A stretch of 64,000 nucleotides of DNA from Chionis minor (GCA_013398295.1 VZSF01009123.1:310001-374000); one strand, 5' to 3'. Counted from the stretch's first letter, positions 14,371 through 28,180 are shown. The notes: generated from the sequence alone by a model not told the origin. Translations and numbers: made by a program.

Positions 14371-15140
14371 TGAGTCACAGAATGGTTGAGGTTGGAAGGG
14401 ACCTCTGGAGGTCACCCAGTCCAAGCCTCCCTGCTCAAGTAGGGCCACCTAAAACCATTTGCCCAGGACTGTATCTTGACAGTTTTTGAATATCTCCAAG
14501 GATGGAGACTCCACAACATCCCTGAGCAGCCTATTCTGGTGCTGGGTTGCCCTCACAGTAAACAAGCATTTTCCAGCATTCAGAGGGAATGTCTGTTTTT
14601 CAATGTGTGCCCGCTGCCTCTGATCCTGTCACTGAGCACCACTGAAAAGAGCCTGCTTCTGTCCTCTTTGCACCCTCCCTTCAGGTATTTATATACATTG
14701 ATAAGATCCCCCTGAGCCTTCTCTTCTCCAGGCTCAAGAGTTGCAGCTCCCCCAGCCTTTCCTCATTGCAGAGGTGCCCTGTCCCTTAATCATCCTTGTG
14801 GCGTTTTGTCAAACTCTCCAATATGTTCATGTCTCTTTTGTACTGGGGAGCCCAGAACTGGACCCAGTACTCCAAGTGTGGCCTCACCTGTGCTGAGTAG
14901 AGGGGAAGGATCACCTCCTTTGACCTGCTCTTTGTTTAATGCAGCCAAGGCTACCATTCGCCTTCTTTGCTGCAAGAACATATTGCTGGTTCGTGTTCAA
15001 TCTGTTGTCCATCAGAACCCTTAAGACCCCTCAAGATCCCCACCAGGATGCCTGGGTCCTTTTCTTCCAAGCTGCTTTCGATTTGGGTGGCCCCCACATA
15101 CACTGGTGCATAGGCTTGTTCTTCCTGAAGTCAGTCTTGC
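14371..15140 (-). mobile_element. CR1 LINE, 5'-truncated, reverse orientation
   Basis: The + strand opens with the reverse complement of the CR1 3' end (gagtcacagaatggttgagg, then ttggaagggacctctggagg, then ccagtccaagcctccctgc) and continues through the reverse complement of the last part of the reverse-transcriptase ORF. On the minus strand, short frames such as 14790-14981 preserve CR1 ORF2-like residues, but the reading frame is broken by frameshifts and stops, so no functional protein is encoded. About 770 bases remain of an element several kilobases long. The terminal octamer tail is reduced to one degenerate unit. This is the largest and clearest transposon in the window. Confidence 0.93.
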
Positions 15141-15149
15141 AGGCAATAC

Positions 15150-18100
15150 TAGTATGAATTCAATAGAAATAGCATTTAGCCAGAGAGTCTTAATTAAGGT
15201 GATGCTCTCATGGCATTGCCTTCTTTGTGGGAGTGTATTAGGGGGTACTGAGACATGCTGTTAAATCTCTTCTATTTACTGTTGAGGGGGAAAAAAATCA
15301 CAAAGAAAAAGAAACATTTAACACTAAGACAGTCAACTATTTCTACATTTGAAAGAAAGAGAGGCAAGTGAGCACTCTGGAAGTTAGTCACTGAAGAGCT
15401 TGGGGTTGAATATAGGACCAGAAGTGCCACTTTTCAGCAACCGCTATTTTTAAATCAGCATCTACACTCAGTGTAATGAATGTGTTTACGTTCATTCCAG
15501 AGTTCAGGCAAAATCTGTTTTCACAGTAAGTTCCTGTAAGGAAGAGTTACCTTCAACATACACTTTTGGCTGTACTGGAGCACTGGCAATCATAACAATC
15601 ATCAAGGGACAGGTCTATCAGGTTGTCTAGGGCTTCTTCTAAATGAAGCACAAACTTCAGATGAAATTCCCATCTAGAGGCATACTTAAATTTCTTTTCA
15701 TGGGAAATTGAAATCTAGTTATGTGTATACTTTTGAAAGATACTTATTTTTCCTTATCTTCTTCCAGCTCAACAAATGACCTCAGGACACAGCAAGTCTG
15801 TCTTGGAAAACAAAATAATCAGCTGAATGGGTTAGCTTTTCATATAAATTCCACGTTGACATTCTGCTAACAACTAGGTGTAACTGCAGCTCATCTCCAG
15901 CTCCCTGAAAGTATGGCACCAAGTCAGGTAGTATCTGCAGCTCCGAGCCGGGTGACCACAAAAAACTCAAGGTGAATTTTATAACCTCTTGCAGACCCCC
16001 GAACACTATCCTTTGCTGCCACCCTCTCTTTCCCTTGCCAACCAAACCTATGCCTAGTAAACTGTCAGAGTATCCACAGAGCTAAAACTTCTAAACCAAA
16101 TCTAAAATTTTCTACAAAACTAAACTGCTCATCTGCATAGGTTTTCACATGACTGCAGGTACATAGCCTCCACCACGTGCAACAGAGGGAATTTTTAGGT
16201 AACAGAATTTCTTTGGAGTCATGCAAATGTCTGCAACCAGAACCGCCTTTCAGCTTTTCCCTTTCACTAAGAGCTGGATACAGAAAGAAGAAATCGATGA
16301 GCTAACCTGGTAGCAAAGGACTACTTATCAATTGTCTCATTTAAACTAGAAGGAATCAGTCAGGACCGCTTACCTCAAGCTTTTTTGTCAGCATTTCTCC
16401 CTCCAACCTGCTTTGTGTTATCCCTCTCTAGTACTCCATTCAGTTATGGAGTGCTACATCCTCACATCTATTTAGATTCTCAGTTTCCTGTGAAAACAAA
16501 TAGCAAGCTGGTGCTAAATATCTTTGAGGGGCTGGCTCTTAAAGTCTGAATGTCCTATTTGCTAAGAAAGAAGAGAAATGTAAGCAAGCATCAGCAAATA
16601 AAAGAAAGATTATATTTTACTAAGATTTCTCCTCTTGATCAACTGATACTGAGTGTTTATTTTTCAGTTCACAGTAGCTAAACAAGCAGAACCAAATACC
16701 CTTTTTTATCATAATGAATTCAGCTATCAAAACATCTGTTTACAGACAGATAACTTTAGGGGGGAAATGGCTCTAAAATGCTTTAGAGAGCTAAGCAAAA
16801 GACAATGCCCCTGGTGCAAAAGAGCTTAGTTATTTTTCTTAGGCTTTTTAATACCGAGCACATAAAGCAATTGTTGCTTCAATTTTACTGAAACTGTTCT
16901 AGAAACCATTCAACAAATAAAGCAGTTTTATTGTTCAGATTCTGTAATAACCACTTGCTGAGGCAGCAGTGAAAGAGAACCTGTCTTCTCCCTGATCCTC
17001 TAAAGCCCTCTCAAAACAGCAAGCAAGGAAGGAAGGATGAAAAGCTGAGTTTATGAACCACTTTTAATACAAATGTACATGGGTGCATGATATGTAAGTT
17101 GTCAGCATTCCACACAGAAACGCCATCAATAAATTTCACAACACAAATAGGCCACACTTGCTTGGAAGGGGTAATTCTGGCATGGCCACCAAAGGGACCA
17201 GTACCCAAAGAACTGGCTAGCAAGGAATAGGTTTAGCTGAAAGTCCTGCAAACTGACAACAAAAGCCTTACAGATGGCCTTGAAAATTACTTTAGGCAAA
17301 TGCTCATACTTAACTAGATGCTCATTAAACACACTATCAAATAATATCCTTCTAGGAATGTGGCCTGTGTTACTCTGAACTCTAATGACGTTACGGAGGA
17401 AGCCTCCATTCCCTGCTTTACTGCTTCATGTTTTACTTGAGCGAGCACATGCTAGGGCAGTTACATCTGCAAAATTGTATACTACTTATCAATCAATACC
17501 ATTATTGAAATATTATATGCCAAAATCCACAGTAATTTTATCAATTTGTTGCTGGGCTTTGTAGGCATCCCACTTTCACCTTACTGCATGCTTGGGAGAG
17601 AAAAGAATATATTTGATCACCCCACAAAATGAGTCACAGGAAATAACCACAAATGAAAAACATCCTACACCTACAGCATTTGAAATAAGAAATGCCAAGA
17701 TGGTGGTGCATTTAATGTCCCAAAGGTTGCTGGAATAGCAAAAGCCATGCATGAATAAAGAGGGAAACATGCTACAGGGAAAAGCAATAGGTTCTTTTTG
17801 TCCTTAGGCCAGTGGAATCTAATCAAGAGTCTGTGCTACTTTTGAACATTTTAGAGAACATCACCAGAGAATTTACGTTGGAAGAGGCCTGCATAGCACA
17901 GGAAAGAAATTAAATAGAAGTTGCTATTGTACTCATGGCTAAATAAATGACCTCTCTGTCAGGCTTGACAAAGTGATAGTATAAATAACTTCCAAGGATA
18001 ATTTGCTAACACTTGGCTAGTTGACTTGGTTCAGCAATTGGCACTGATAACCCAGTCTGATTCTCCAAAGAGCAATGACATAGTTTAATTCTTAATTCCC

Positions 18101-21100
18101 ACTGCAGAAAATTGCAGCCTATTGTAAGAACCAATGATTTACCATAGTAACATATATCACCGATGTACACATTGCAGAGTCTCACAGTGGCTATCTGTAT
18201 CATTGTCTCAGAATGTGTAGACCTGTATAAGACACAGTGGAGGAAATAAAGACAAAATGTCAGTCCAAAACATCCCAAAGAAAGCTAAAACACAAATTAA
18301 TGGTTTTTTATAAATCTTAATTACAGCCCTCATGGACTTACAGATAGCCTGATGCTCAGATCTTATTGAAATCTATTATATGAACAGACCCTTGCTCGTT
18401 GCCCTCCTACTTCTCATTATGTGCATTAAAACAGCAGCTCAGTCATGGAAAACAGTCCTGCATGCAAAACTGTGAAGATTACAACCGCTGCAACTGTGAC
18501 AACAACCTGCTTGTCCAAAGGAGATTACTGTCATGCAGCACCATATTCACATACTTTATACATTTATTGTCACGTGTTTGATTTCTGCCCTACTATCCCT
18601 AGTCACCTGTCATTCTCCACATTTTAAAATTTAAATCTTCTCCAGCTGCTGCTGTGGCTGTTTTATCCAGCATGGCCAATAAAACTGAGAGTGATAAATA
18701 GCACCCTGGTCGTTGGGCATGCCCCAGGGAGAAGAAAGACCTGAACAAAGGGAATCAGATTTATTTAGTGCCCTTCTTGTTGACAACTGTGAATTCAAAA
18801 GCCTCGTGTTCATATTCTTTGTTGACCATCTCGTAGCAACCCTTCCTTGACTACATGCTAGCTGAATCACACCCTCTCAAAGGTATCCAACAGCCGCAGA
18901 TATAAATATTTCCATCAATACAGGTTTTTCCTGGAACAAGACTTTATAAAAATCAGCCACCTGTTGTACAATAGCCATTTTTTCCTCCTGTTCACACTGA
19001 GAAGGGTGGTCCTAAAAGCAGAGGAGCAGAGTCATGAGCCAAGTGTGTGATCCCACAAAAGTGCCACTCCAGCACTGGTAACAGGTAACATTTTGCAGCA
19101 TCCTCTGCAAGGTTTAAGGTCTTGACCACTTAAGTATCACAAAGGCTTTGAAGTAGTGAGAGACAACAGTTCTGATGACTCAGTTCAAACAGTCACGTCA
19201 GTACTGTCTCCATCCTAACTAACTGATGCAACACTATAAAAAAGGGAGCCAGAGGTGACCTTCAAACAGCATTACTAAAATTCCCGAAACTCTGATTCAT
19301 GCCTAGTCCTCATTGTTGAATGTACTTTAGGGGATAAAACAGCTTGAATTTCGTTTTTCAGAACTGAAAAATTCAGTTGTGTGTAAAGAAGAGATTTAGA
19401 ACAGAGCAAAACTTTTGATGGGCAGCAAGAAGCTCCATCTTATTCTCCTTTTATACTTTTTCTGTCTTCCTTTTCCTAATGCTATGGAGCTTTGAGGAGG
19501 GTGATCCTTCAGTTCTTTCAAGAGTAAGTTATCTGCACTACCATGAACATGGAAGGAAAAATTAACTATTCAATTTTTGTATATATACATGTGTGATATG
19601 TATGATAAATACATAGATATTAATAAAACCCTTTTACCCAAGCAGTATACTATACCTTACATGCTATTCACCCCATAAAGAAGTAGTGGAAGAAAGAATG
19701 AAAAATAACAGATGCTAGATACTCAGCCTCTAAGATAGTGAAGGTAGTGAAAAGTCTGCATAGGATAAAATAGCAAAGAAGAGCAGAATTCTGTGACATG
19801 GAACGAGAAGCAGCTACCTATGAAAACAACCAGGCCTCAAAGAAACTGATGCTAAACTTAACCCATATTAGGTGTAAAATGTAAGACTACTATTTTTACA
19901 ATTCCCAAAAGCATGCTGGATGTTTTCCAGGACAAATAGAAAGATATGGACCATGATCTGAATGGTTTTCAGAGACTTGGTATGACAAGTGAAGATCACA
20001 AACAGCATCAACGGGATAAATTAAAGAATGTTAATGGAATATTATAGCTGAGGTGATAGGCAGTACAGAAGGCAAGAAATTTAAGATGTTAGTTTTCCAC
20101 AGCAACATTAGCTTTGCTGTGTTACACAGTCTATATATATATTACATAAACCACAGAGTGCTAACCTCTACATTTCACAAAGGAAAAAGAAACTCAGAGG
20201 CAGCTTTTGCCCAATGTAGAACAAGAAAGCCACTTTTGAACTGAGTGGAACTCCAATTAAGAACCTCTTGTAGCAATGTATGTGTTGGCATTTCCATACT
20301 AGGAGATGTGGGAAACTGGATCTGGTAGCAGAACTTAATTTGAGGAGACAAAACTTTGTAGAAATCAACAGACACTAAATAAAAATTCTATTGAGATGTT
20401 GAATACTGTTTTTTAGGGCTCCTCCAATTCATTCTTGAAGCCATCATGGCCACTCACATGGTTGTGGGGGTTTTTTTTAGGTTTCTACATCAGGTGCAAT
20501 TCTTTAGAAACATCTTCATGAACAAAAAATGTATTAGATAAACACTTCAGCAGATAATGAGAAGACCGACTTGCTGTCAGAGGAGAGTATTTAACCGCTA
20601 CCTACTGACCTGACCAAAATAAAAAACTGCTAAAGTGAAGTGAAAGGCCTCAATTATCAGTCTCTTGAGTGCTGGCTACTGGAGGTAACTTTAAATGGCA
20701 CAGGCATACCTACAAAATAGAAAATAGAAATAGAACCTAAGTCTATTGTTTACATCATATATAATACCAATGGCATGAATGGATTTAAATTTTAGTAATG
20801 CCTTTGTGACAATGCTGATAATATGACATCCTGCACAAATTGCTTCAGACAGACAGCAATCATTAATATTTCAGAAATTCAAGAGAAGAGTAAGACTATC
20901 ACAAGGACAAAGCTACAAAATAATGAGGTTATTAAAGAAAGGCTGCAATTACAAGGATAAACAAAGTACAGCTGACTGAAACAAGTTCAACAGCTAATAC
21001 AAGGGTATTATCAGAAATTCTGCTATAATCTGGCAATAAAGGCTGGTTAAAAAAATTACAAGAGTATTTGAATACCATAAATTTCAACTAAAGGAGATTA

Positions 21101-22945
21101 TCGCTATGCTATTGCAGCTACAGAAGGAACTAGCTTTTCAAATAAACCCACAGAAACCTATTTCACAATGGGTAAACAGATTAGATGAAAGCCTTTCAAG
21201 GTATGAGGATATAAAGCTTTATAAGTAAAATACAAAGATGAGAGGAAGAAGATGGGATTACGAACAGAAGGAAACAAAGCCAACTTTAGTTTCTGCTACA
21301 GGAAATAATGTACAAATTAGCAGAACTGCAATTTGCATAAATAAATAACCATTTCTTGCCAGCTCGCTCTTTTTATCTCATTTTATTCACAGCCTCCAAT
21401 TCACCTGACCTCTATTTGCTTCAACTGCACTTACATTCAAAACCCACTTCCTTACAAATTATTTTCCCTGTTACAGCATTCCTGAGCACATATATGCTCT
21501 TGTAGAAAACCTGTACATCGGAGCTTTAGGTCATTCATAATTTTTCCCCGAACAATAATAACAATAACAAATAATTGTAATAACCACACCTCCAGTAGCA
21601 AGTACTTGGCCAAGATTACAACTCAGCAAATGGTTCAATTTTTTTTATTTAGATCCTAAATCAGAAACAGAGTAGAACTTGACTATTTACTGCTTGAGGT
21701 ACCTATAGCAAAAGAAAGCAACAGAAATGAGGAGGATGTGGGCACTGTCCACAAAACCTCGTGAGCTGGTGATGGACAACAAAGCACTTCTTTTGGGCAC
21801 CCATCTTGTTCTGCTGAAAACCCAGCCTATATTTCTTCCCTTCCCTGAAAGCACTGAAACCACATCATCAAGCACCGGGGATGGGCAGTTTCCAGTGTCT
21901 CATGCGGAGTATGTTCCACTTTTGTAGAAGGCTCTTAAATATTCACTGAGCCATAGAAAGAAATGACATTGCCACAGTGGCTGCAGCAATGCAGTACGCT
22001 TCTGTTTCTAGCCCCTGCTCCATGAATATGAAGCACATTATGAAGCAGAACAGCATCAACAGACAGTACCAAGAGCTGCCCATCCATCAGTGCCCTACAA
22101 GACAGTGCTTAGGATGCAGTCTGGAGCAGCAACTGCAACAATGAATTCAAACTGAGATCACTCACTTCTCTATAAAGTGGTCCAACTATAGCATATCTCA
22201 TTAGCTGAATAAATATTTAAATACCTGACATGAAACAAAACAACACCAACAGAAAATAAATGCACACACCCTTCAGTCATGCATAGTCTGTAGCATGATA
22301 CTTGGAAAATTCTCGTCGTGAGGAGGATTCAAACTCCTAATCTACTAGGCAAAAGAGGGAGCATCACTAGATGGAAATATTTGCTGAATTCAAACCAAAT
22401 TCAACAATAATTTCAAGCAATTAAGCTACTCAGAGCCATTTAGCTCCGTTCTGATATAAATTTGGAGTACAGTTTCCGTTATTCATGGATCTCATATTAA
22501 AGAAACTATTAAGTATAGAATACAAATAATTAAAACTTTACTTGGATTTTGAAACTGAAAATACTTAAATAATAATTCAAAGCAACTGTATTTTATGTAA
22601 ATCTAACTGCTAAAATAAGAGTTTTATTATATTCTTGGTATTAGTTGCTTTATTTGGGGGAAAAAAAAAGGAAATAAAATGTGACATTCACAGCTTCCTC
22701 AAGGTTTTTTGTTTCAAACTTACTCATACACTTTAAAAAAATAAGCAGGTTAAATAATTGAAAGAAAAGTATTTTACCAGCTTTGCTTCTTTCCTCATTC
22801 TAGAAGTGGAAAGGGATAATCTCTTCTCTAATAGTTAAAGCCACAATTGTCTTTTCTATCCCTACCTCCTTTTCTCTGGTTGTGTTTTAATCTTTCCCAT
22901 CCCTGGACTTTTTGATTTTCCCAGTTCCTCATTTTCTTCTCCTCC
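15150..22945. other. Non-coding stretch, nothing recognised except minor AT repeats
   Basis: No gene recognised. Frames reach at most about 90 codons, with no domain. A short alternating ta/tg stretch lies near 19577-19625 and an aataacaat-rich stretch near 21551-21583. A locally GC-richer patch lies around 15890-16030 with no recognisable motif. A weak resemblance to a CR1 tail near 17870 was not accepted. Confidence 0.5.
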
Positions 22946-22951
22946 ATCCAC

Positions 22952-23065
22952 ATTTTATTTTATTTTATTTTATTTTATTTCATTTCATTTCATTTCATTT
23001 CATTTTTATTTTATTTTATTTTATTTTATTTTATTTTATTTTATTTTATTTTATTTTATTTTATT
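22952..23065. repeat. Mixed (TTTTA)n/(TTTCA)n pentanucleotide array
   Basis: The array opens with tttta units, switches to a block of about five tttca units (about 22979-23005), and returns to tttta units up to 23065. It spans about 114 bases with very few other interruptions. A forward frame is open through it only because the repeat lacks stops in that phase. The reverse strand reads as an A-rich (taaaa)n tract, which could have begun as a retroposon tail, but no adjacent element is recognisable. Confidence 0.95.
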
Positions 23066-23069
23066 CCCT

Positions 23070-26000
23070 TATTCTTTTAATAGATCTTATTACTTAAATA
23101 ACCCAGAATCATTCCTGAATGAATGCAGGGGAAGAGGGAGTAGAGGGCAGGGGGAGAAAGGAAGCAATACTACAGCGACTCCAAGGCTTCTTAACTGAAT
23201 TCTGCATCTTATCCTTTATTCAGTAAAACTCCTTTGTATTTTTACAAACCGTTTAATAACAAATGGCTACATAACAAACTTCTACCACTTCTAGTAGCCA
23301 CAGATCCCACAAATACGATGTAACTTACATGGGCTCAAGACAGTATAAAGAACTTATGCTGAGACAAAGTGAATTGTAAGGTTTCAGGATAATATTATTA
23401 TATCTTATAACTTGGATGGAGTTGTTGTTATTATTATTTACACCACATTATCTGTGCCCTCTGGAATCCTGGAGGATTTCCACTCTCCACTAAAGCACTC
23501 ATGAGGAGTCTGTCTCTGCCTCCTCCCATCCCTCCCAGACGCAGCAGGAAATCTCCAGTCACTGCACAGCCATGTCCCTGCAGCTGTATGGTCACATTCC
23601 CCAACAGTGACCACAGCTGTGGCACAACCATACAGTAGATACAAATGCTCAGGGTAGACATAGAATGGTCTTTAAATTAAGTTCCCAGTGTCACCTCTTC
23701 AGATTTCACATTTTTTAAATAAATTAATAACAGGCTTCATGTTCTCTGACACTCTCCAGAAAAGACGTAATTAGTTTGCTCTAAGACACAAACAGTCCCT
23801 CCTCAAAAAATAACCACAAATAGATTTTTTTTAAAAAAAATTACCCTAAGCCCACATAGTTGTCATCACACTGTTGGGCAAACATGCTGATGTTTCCTCA
23901 GCAGGCATGAACTTTTCAGCTTTGCTTCTGCTAAGCCTCCACAGTGAATATTAAAGAAGACAAATGTAGAAAAGGATATTAAGGAGAAGAAAAATGGAAA
24001 AAAAAAATTAAGAATTACATTAGTCATTCTTTAATTTCTTATAATAATGATGCTGAATCATTCCTTTGAAGTGACTATGGTGTTAGCCATTTAAAAGAAA
24101 GTCCAGAAGATTAGATGTGTTATTTCTAAATCCTTTCAAAAAAAGAGATTATAAAGTTTGGGAAGGTCATTTTTACAACCTATTGTATTGTTTCTAGGGT
24201 GCTAGTACAATTGCTATAAGAACAAGGGAAACTGACAAAACTGGAAAGGTTCCCAAAGGAGCGCATTTAGAGAAACAAGAAATACCAGCTGATTGTCCTC
24301 AACTTTTTGCCATTGTTAATGAGGCACTCATGTCCCCATGGGTTCACGTGCATTTCAAATAAGAATAAAGGCCCCTGCAGTCACTTTCAGGGACATTCTT
24401 ACACAGGGAGTTACCTCTTGTTTTTTATATGCTTGAATTATGCCTGTCTAGTCAGGGAACCAGATTAAGTCAGATTGAATGATAACCCAGGCAAGACCCA
24501 GAGCTGAACTTCATACTTGAATTTTCAGAAGGTTTATAAATGGTTAAATGTTTTATTTTTGTGTATTTGAGAATATCCCACATGACACAAGGGGGACCAA
24601 AAAATCTGGTTATTCTTGGGGCTCTTTCTCTATGTTTCTGGATTACCAAAAAATTCTGGCTGCTGCAACTTTCAAAACACTCTTCTTATATCAATGTCGG
24701 TGAGAGCTGGCTGGAATACAAGCTCAGTTTCTAGTGTAGTTCCAAATTAATGGGAAATGTGTTCCCAAGAAAAGCAGTGTTATTTTCAGAAAGGCAGAGC
24801 TCATACCATTCACTGTGAAGATATATTCTGAAATGTAAAGAAAGAAGCAAACAAAGTAATAGAATTTGGCCTACCTGTGCCATATATCCACTAGAGTATT
24901 GCAAGATTTATCTAATAGTAATGGCAGAATTTAGGACCTATTTAATTTTTTTTTTAAAAAATGGTCAAGGTCTAACTTGGCTATTCATAATGACAATTCC
25001 TTTCAAAAAGAAGTTCACATTCATACAAAACCTAAAGATTCTGAATTATCAGAATCAGTTTGGAAAGGGGACTTGACTGTCACTACGAAAAGTTACGTTC
25101 TTTGGTAAATGTGTAATTATAGTCAAATCAGGGAAACATGATGTTGTATAAGGACTAGGGAAAATCCACCTTTGAAAATGTTACAATACTTTTTCATACA
25201 ATACTTACAATCAGGAGTGTAATTTCATCTGGATTAACATGTAGCCTATTCCAAACAGGGCAATGCAGAGTTAGCTGGGATTCAAGGAAGGATAGTAAGA
25301 ATTGTCCACCTGGACACAATCCAATGAAGAGAGACCAAAAAGACTGGTAGGTCTGTACTCTAGGATGAATTACAATAAGGAAACAGTAATATTTATTAAA
25401 TTTGGTAATATGGGCAAGATAGTTCAGCAGTTTCTCTCAAAGTAACAGGGTACCCAATAAAATAAAAATGAAATTAATTCAAAACCAATTTGATTTTTTT
25501 TTTACAATCAAACATTTTGAAAATAATTTACACAAGAATTTATGGACATCAAGGATTTCAAAAGATTTAACAGCACCTGAATATTTGTATAGACAAGAGT
25601 AGTCCAAGTAATCAGGGCTGTTGTAAAACATCTTTGCTCTTGCAAAGGATAGGAAACTTAATGTGCCCAGGCTTAAGTCAATTCATCTAAAAAGCACAGA
25701 CTGATGATGAAGAGGACTGCAAGTTATCCTATCCTGGCTACAGTACAGAGTTCTTACACTTTCCAAAACAGCTTTTAGGGCTAGCTATTGTTGACAGCAG
25801 CAGGACACGGAAGTCAAACCTCAGGCCAATTAAGCCTGTCAATTCCTACACTCATGTAAAATTACCAGTCTAAGGAACAACCTTTTTCCTGAAATCTCAT
25901 GTATCAATATCTGCATTTATAACCCAGAAAGGATATACTGGTATATAAGCTGTTAAAGCAAGCACAGTGACCACTTCTCTGAATGCAAACAACAGTAACT

Positions 26001-27370
26001 CCTTACTGCAGGTGTCATGCTTTTTACTAGTTCATTAGTCAAATTGGCAACTACAAAAAAAAAGTTCTGCTTTTTTTGCCATGATTTCATCTCTACTGTC
26101 TTGCTCTGCAACATATTTAAAAATTCTGGATTTTTCTTTTATTTCTCCTGAACTATAAAGAAATATAGCTTGAAATTGGATTAACTACAGCAGACCAGAC
26201 TCTTTGGAAATAAATAAATAGATAAATAAATAAATAACACCTAGTCCTAAATGTCTTTTCGAAGACATAGACAGCTACAAATGCAGCAAGGCTCTCTGGA
26301 AGGAAAGCAACAAAAGACCAATGAAAGAAACCAGAAATGCTTTTTAGGGCTTGAAGTTGAATTAAGGGAGTTGCTTTCCCGTTCTCCTCCGTGCCCCTCC
26401 ACCCCCGCCCCCCCAAAGACATTATTAGAAAAAAATTATAGATTTTTCCCACTGTTACCAAATTACACTGAAAATGCCCTTTTTTCCCCCTAATGGCATA
26501 TGCTAACATTTACATAGCAAGACAGGTAATATCCATGTTTACTGAGGTTGATATAATCACCAAGATGAATATGCATGTAATAAGGATAACAGGAAAAACA
26601 TATATGAACTGAGATTTAATTTGAAGAAATCACTAACAGAGGTATAAATATCATGAAAAAGGGTCAACATCGAGCTTCACAGAAGGCAGGAACAGAGATA
26701 TCCAAGTAAGTTCATTATACAGTGAAGAACTCACGTATTTTATACCATACCAATGTACTTTTGAAGCTGCCTATGTTCAGAAGTAATCCAAAATTTACTA
26801 CAGTTGCAGAACCTGCTCTGTTTTAAGTGCTTAGAGAGAAAGAGGACAGGTTAGAAAACAATCTATGACAGGGTCTGATCACCTCTATGTTGTGACTAGT
26901 CTACGCTAACTTCTCAAATGTTGTAATAAGCACAAAATATTTCTATAGTGCTGGCAAGTGAAATTCTTTTTTAATATTCTTGACTCTTATTTTACATTCC
27001 CCACAAGCAAGTTAATTCTGTAGCTTGTTCCAATGACTTTTCCACATTTTAACATTACAGAAATGGTGCTACACGTGTGATACCACAAAAGCAGCTCACT
27101 GGGAGGAACCAGGAACCATTAACCTCAAAGTTTCAAATCAATATCCTGTGAAAGAGAAATTTTGTTACAGCTTTCTCTGCTCTTGACCCAACTGCCATTT
27201 CCCAGTCCTTGCTGGAAAACTGCAATAGAAGTAGCCAAATAAACAAATATTCTAAAAAAAAGCAAAAAATAAAAGTAAAAGAGTGAGGAACACAGTAAAG
27301 AAAAAACATTCTGTCACTCACACGGCTCTTGTGTGTAACTCGGTATGGTTTAGTTGTGTTTGAACAAAGG
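23070..27370. other. Non-coding stretch, nothing recognised
   Basis: Unique-looking AT-rich sequence. The 118-codon reverse frame at 26153-26509 includes a taaa microsatellite and has no domain. A short C-rich run (cccccgccccccc) lies near 26402-26416. No gene signal. Confidence 0.5.
26208..26236. repeat. (TAAA)n microsatellite
   Basis: About seven taaa units, with one changed to taga. Confidence 0.9.
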
Positions 27371-27374
27371 GGTG

Positions 27375-27750
27375 GCTTTCAGAGATTCATAGGATCGGAC
27401 TAGCACTCAAGAAGTCATCTGTTTAGCTCCCTGCCCAAATTACTTATGCCAATCCTGACATATTTTTGGTTTATAGACTGATTACAGAAGACGTACAATA
27501 ATGGAGACCACACAGCCCCAAAGGCAATGTAATTCAATTATATTAGGGAAACAAATTTTCCAGTGCTACAGTGTACACTCATTATTATTACAATCCATCA
27601 GCAATAGAGAAAGGAATTTATCGTTTTCCTCTTATAGGTTTTCATTTGTGACTGTAGTCTCCTTAGTCTGCTCTTCAAGTCAAACAATACTGTCGTTTAG
27701 TCTTTCTCCCAAAATCATGTTCCTTCAATCTCTGGCTACTCTCATTCCCT
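27375..27750 (-). mobile_element. Old diverged CR1 LINE fragment, reverse orientation
   Basis: The + strand follows the reverse-complement CR1 3' region with many differences: attcatagga, then actagc--aagaagtcatctg, then agctccctgccc, then an aatggagaccacacagcc segment, then ccttagtctgctcttcaagtc and a tagtctttctcccaaaatcatgtt segment. The order of these blocks matches CR1, but identity is far lower than for the copy at 14371-15140, so this belongs to an older subfamily. It ends where the GC-richer internally repeated block begins. Confidence 0.7.
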
Positions 27751-28180
27751 CCACCAGTTTCTCTCCAGCTCCAGTTCTTCATAAACTGCTCCAGTGTGAG
27801 TCCCTTCCATGGAGCACAGCCCTTCAGGAACAGACTGTGTCGGCATGGGTTCCCCATAGGGTCAGAAGTCCTGCCAGCAAACCTGCTCCAGCATGGGCTT
27901 CTCTTTTACCCCCATCCACAGGTCAGGAGCCTGCGTCAGAACAGGCTTCCCATGGGCCCACAGGCTCCTTTGGGCATATCCCTCTGCTCCAGCATGGGAT
28001 CCTCCATGGGCTGCAAGTGGATATCTGCTCCACCATTAACCTCCATGAACTGCAGGAGGACAGCCTGCCTCACCATGGGCTTCCCCATTGGCTGCAGAGG
28101 AATCTGCTCTGGTGGCTGGAGCACCTCCTACCCCTCCTTCTTCACTGACCTTGGTGTCTGCAGGGTGGTTGCTCTTTAAA
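27750..28180. repeat. GC-richer internally repeated avian element
   Basis: A block much richer in G and C than its surroundings is built of degenerate units beginning ctgctccag/ctgctccac and containing catgggctt, ccccat and gggctgcag. Clear unit starts lie near 27788, 27885, 27985, 28027, 28061 and 28105. It ends with the phrase gaccttggtgtctgcagggt. I recall similar sequence as a dispersed repeat in bird genomes and transcripts but cannot name the family with certainty. Spacing of the units keeps several frames open, including a 215-codon forward frame (27501-28148), the longest in the window. That frame begins inside the old CR1 and has a proline, leucine, tryptophan and histidine composition typical of translated repeat, so I do not call it a gene. 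Confidence 0.7.

Noticed and set aside
17862..17900. Resemblance to a reverse CR1 tail (agagaatttacgttggaagaggcc)
   Set aside because: Too short and too diverged, with no octamer tail or continuing body.
27501..28148. Longest open frame in the window (215 codons, +) as a gene
   Set aside because: It begins in an old CR1 and runs through an internally repeated block whose unit spacing keeps several frames open on both strands. No domain, no sensible start context.
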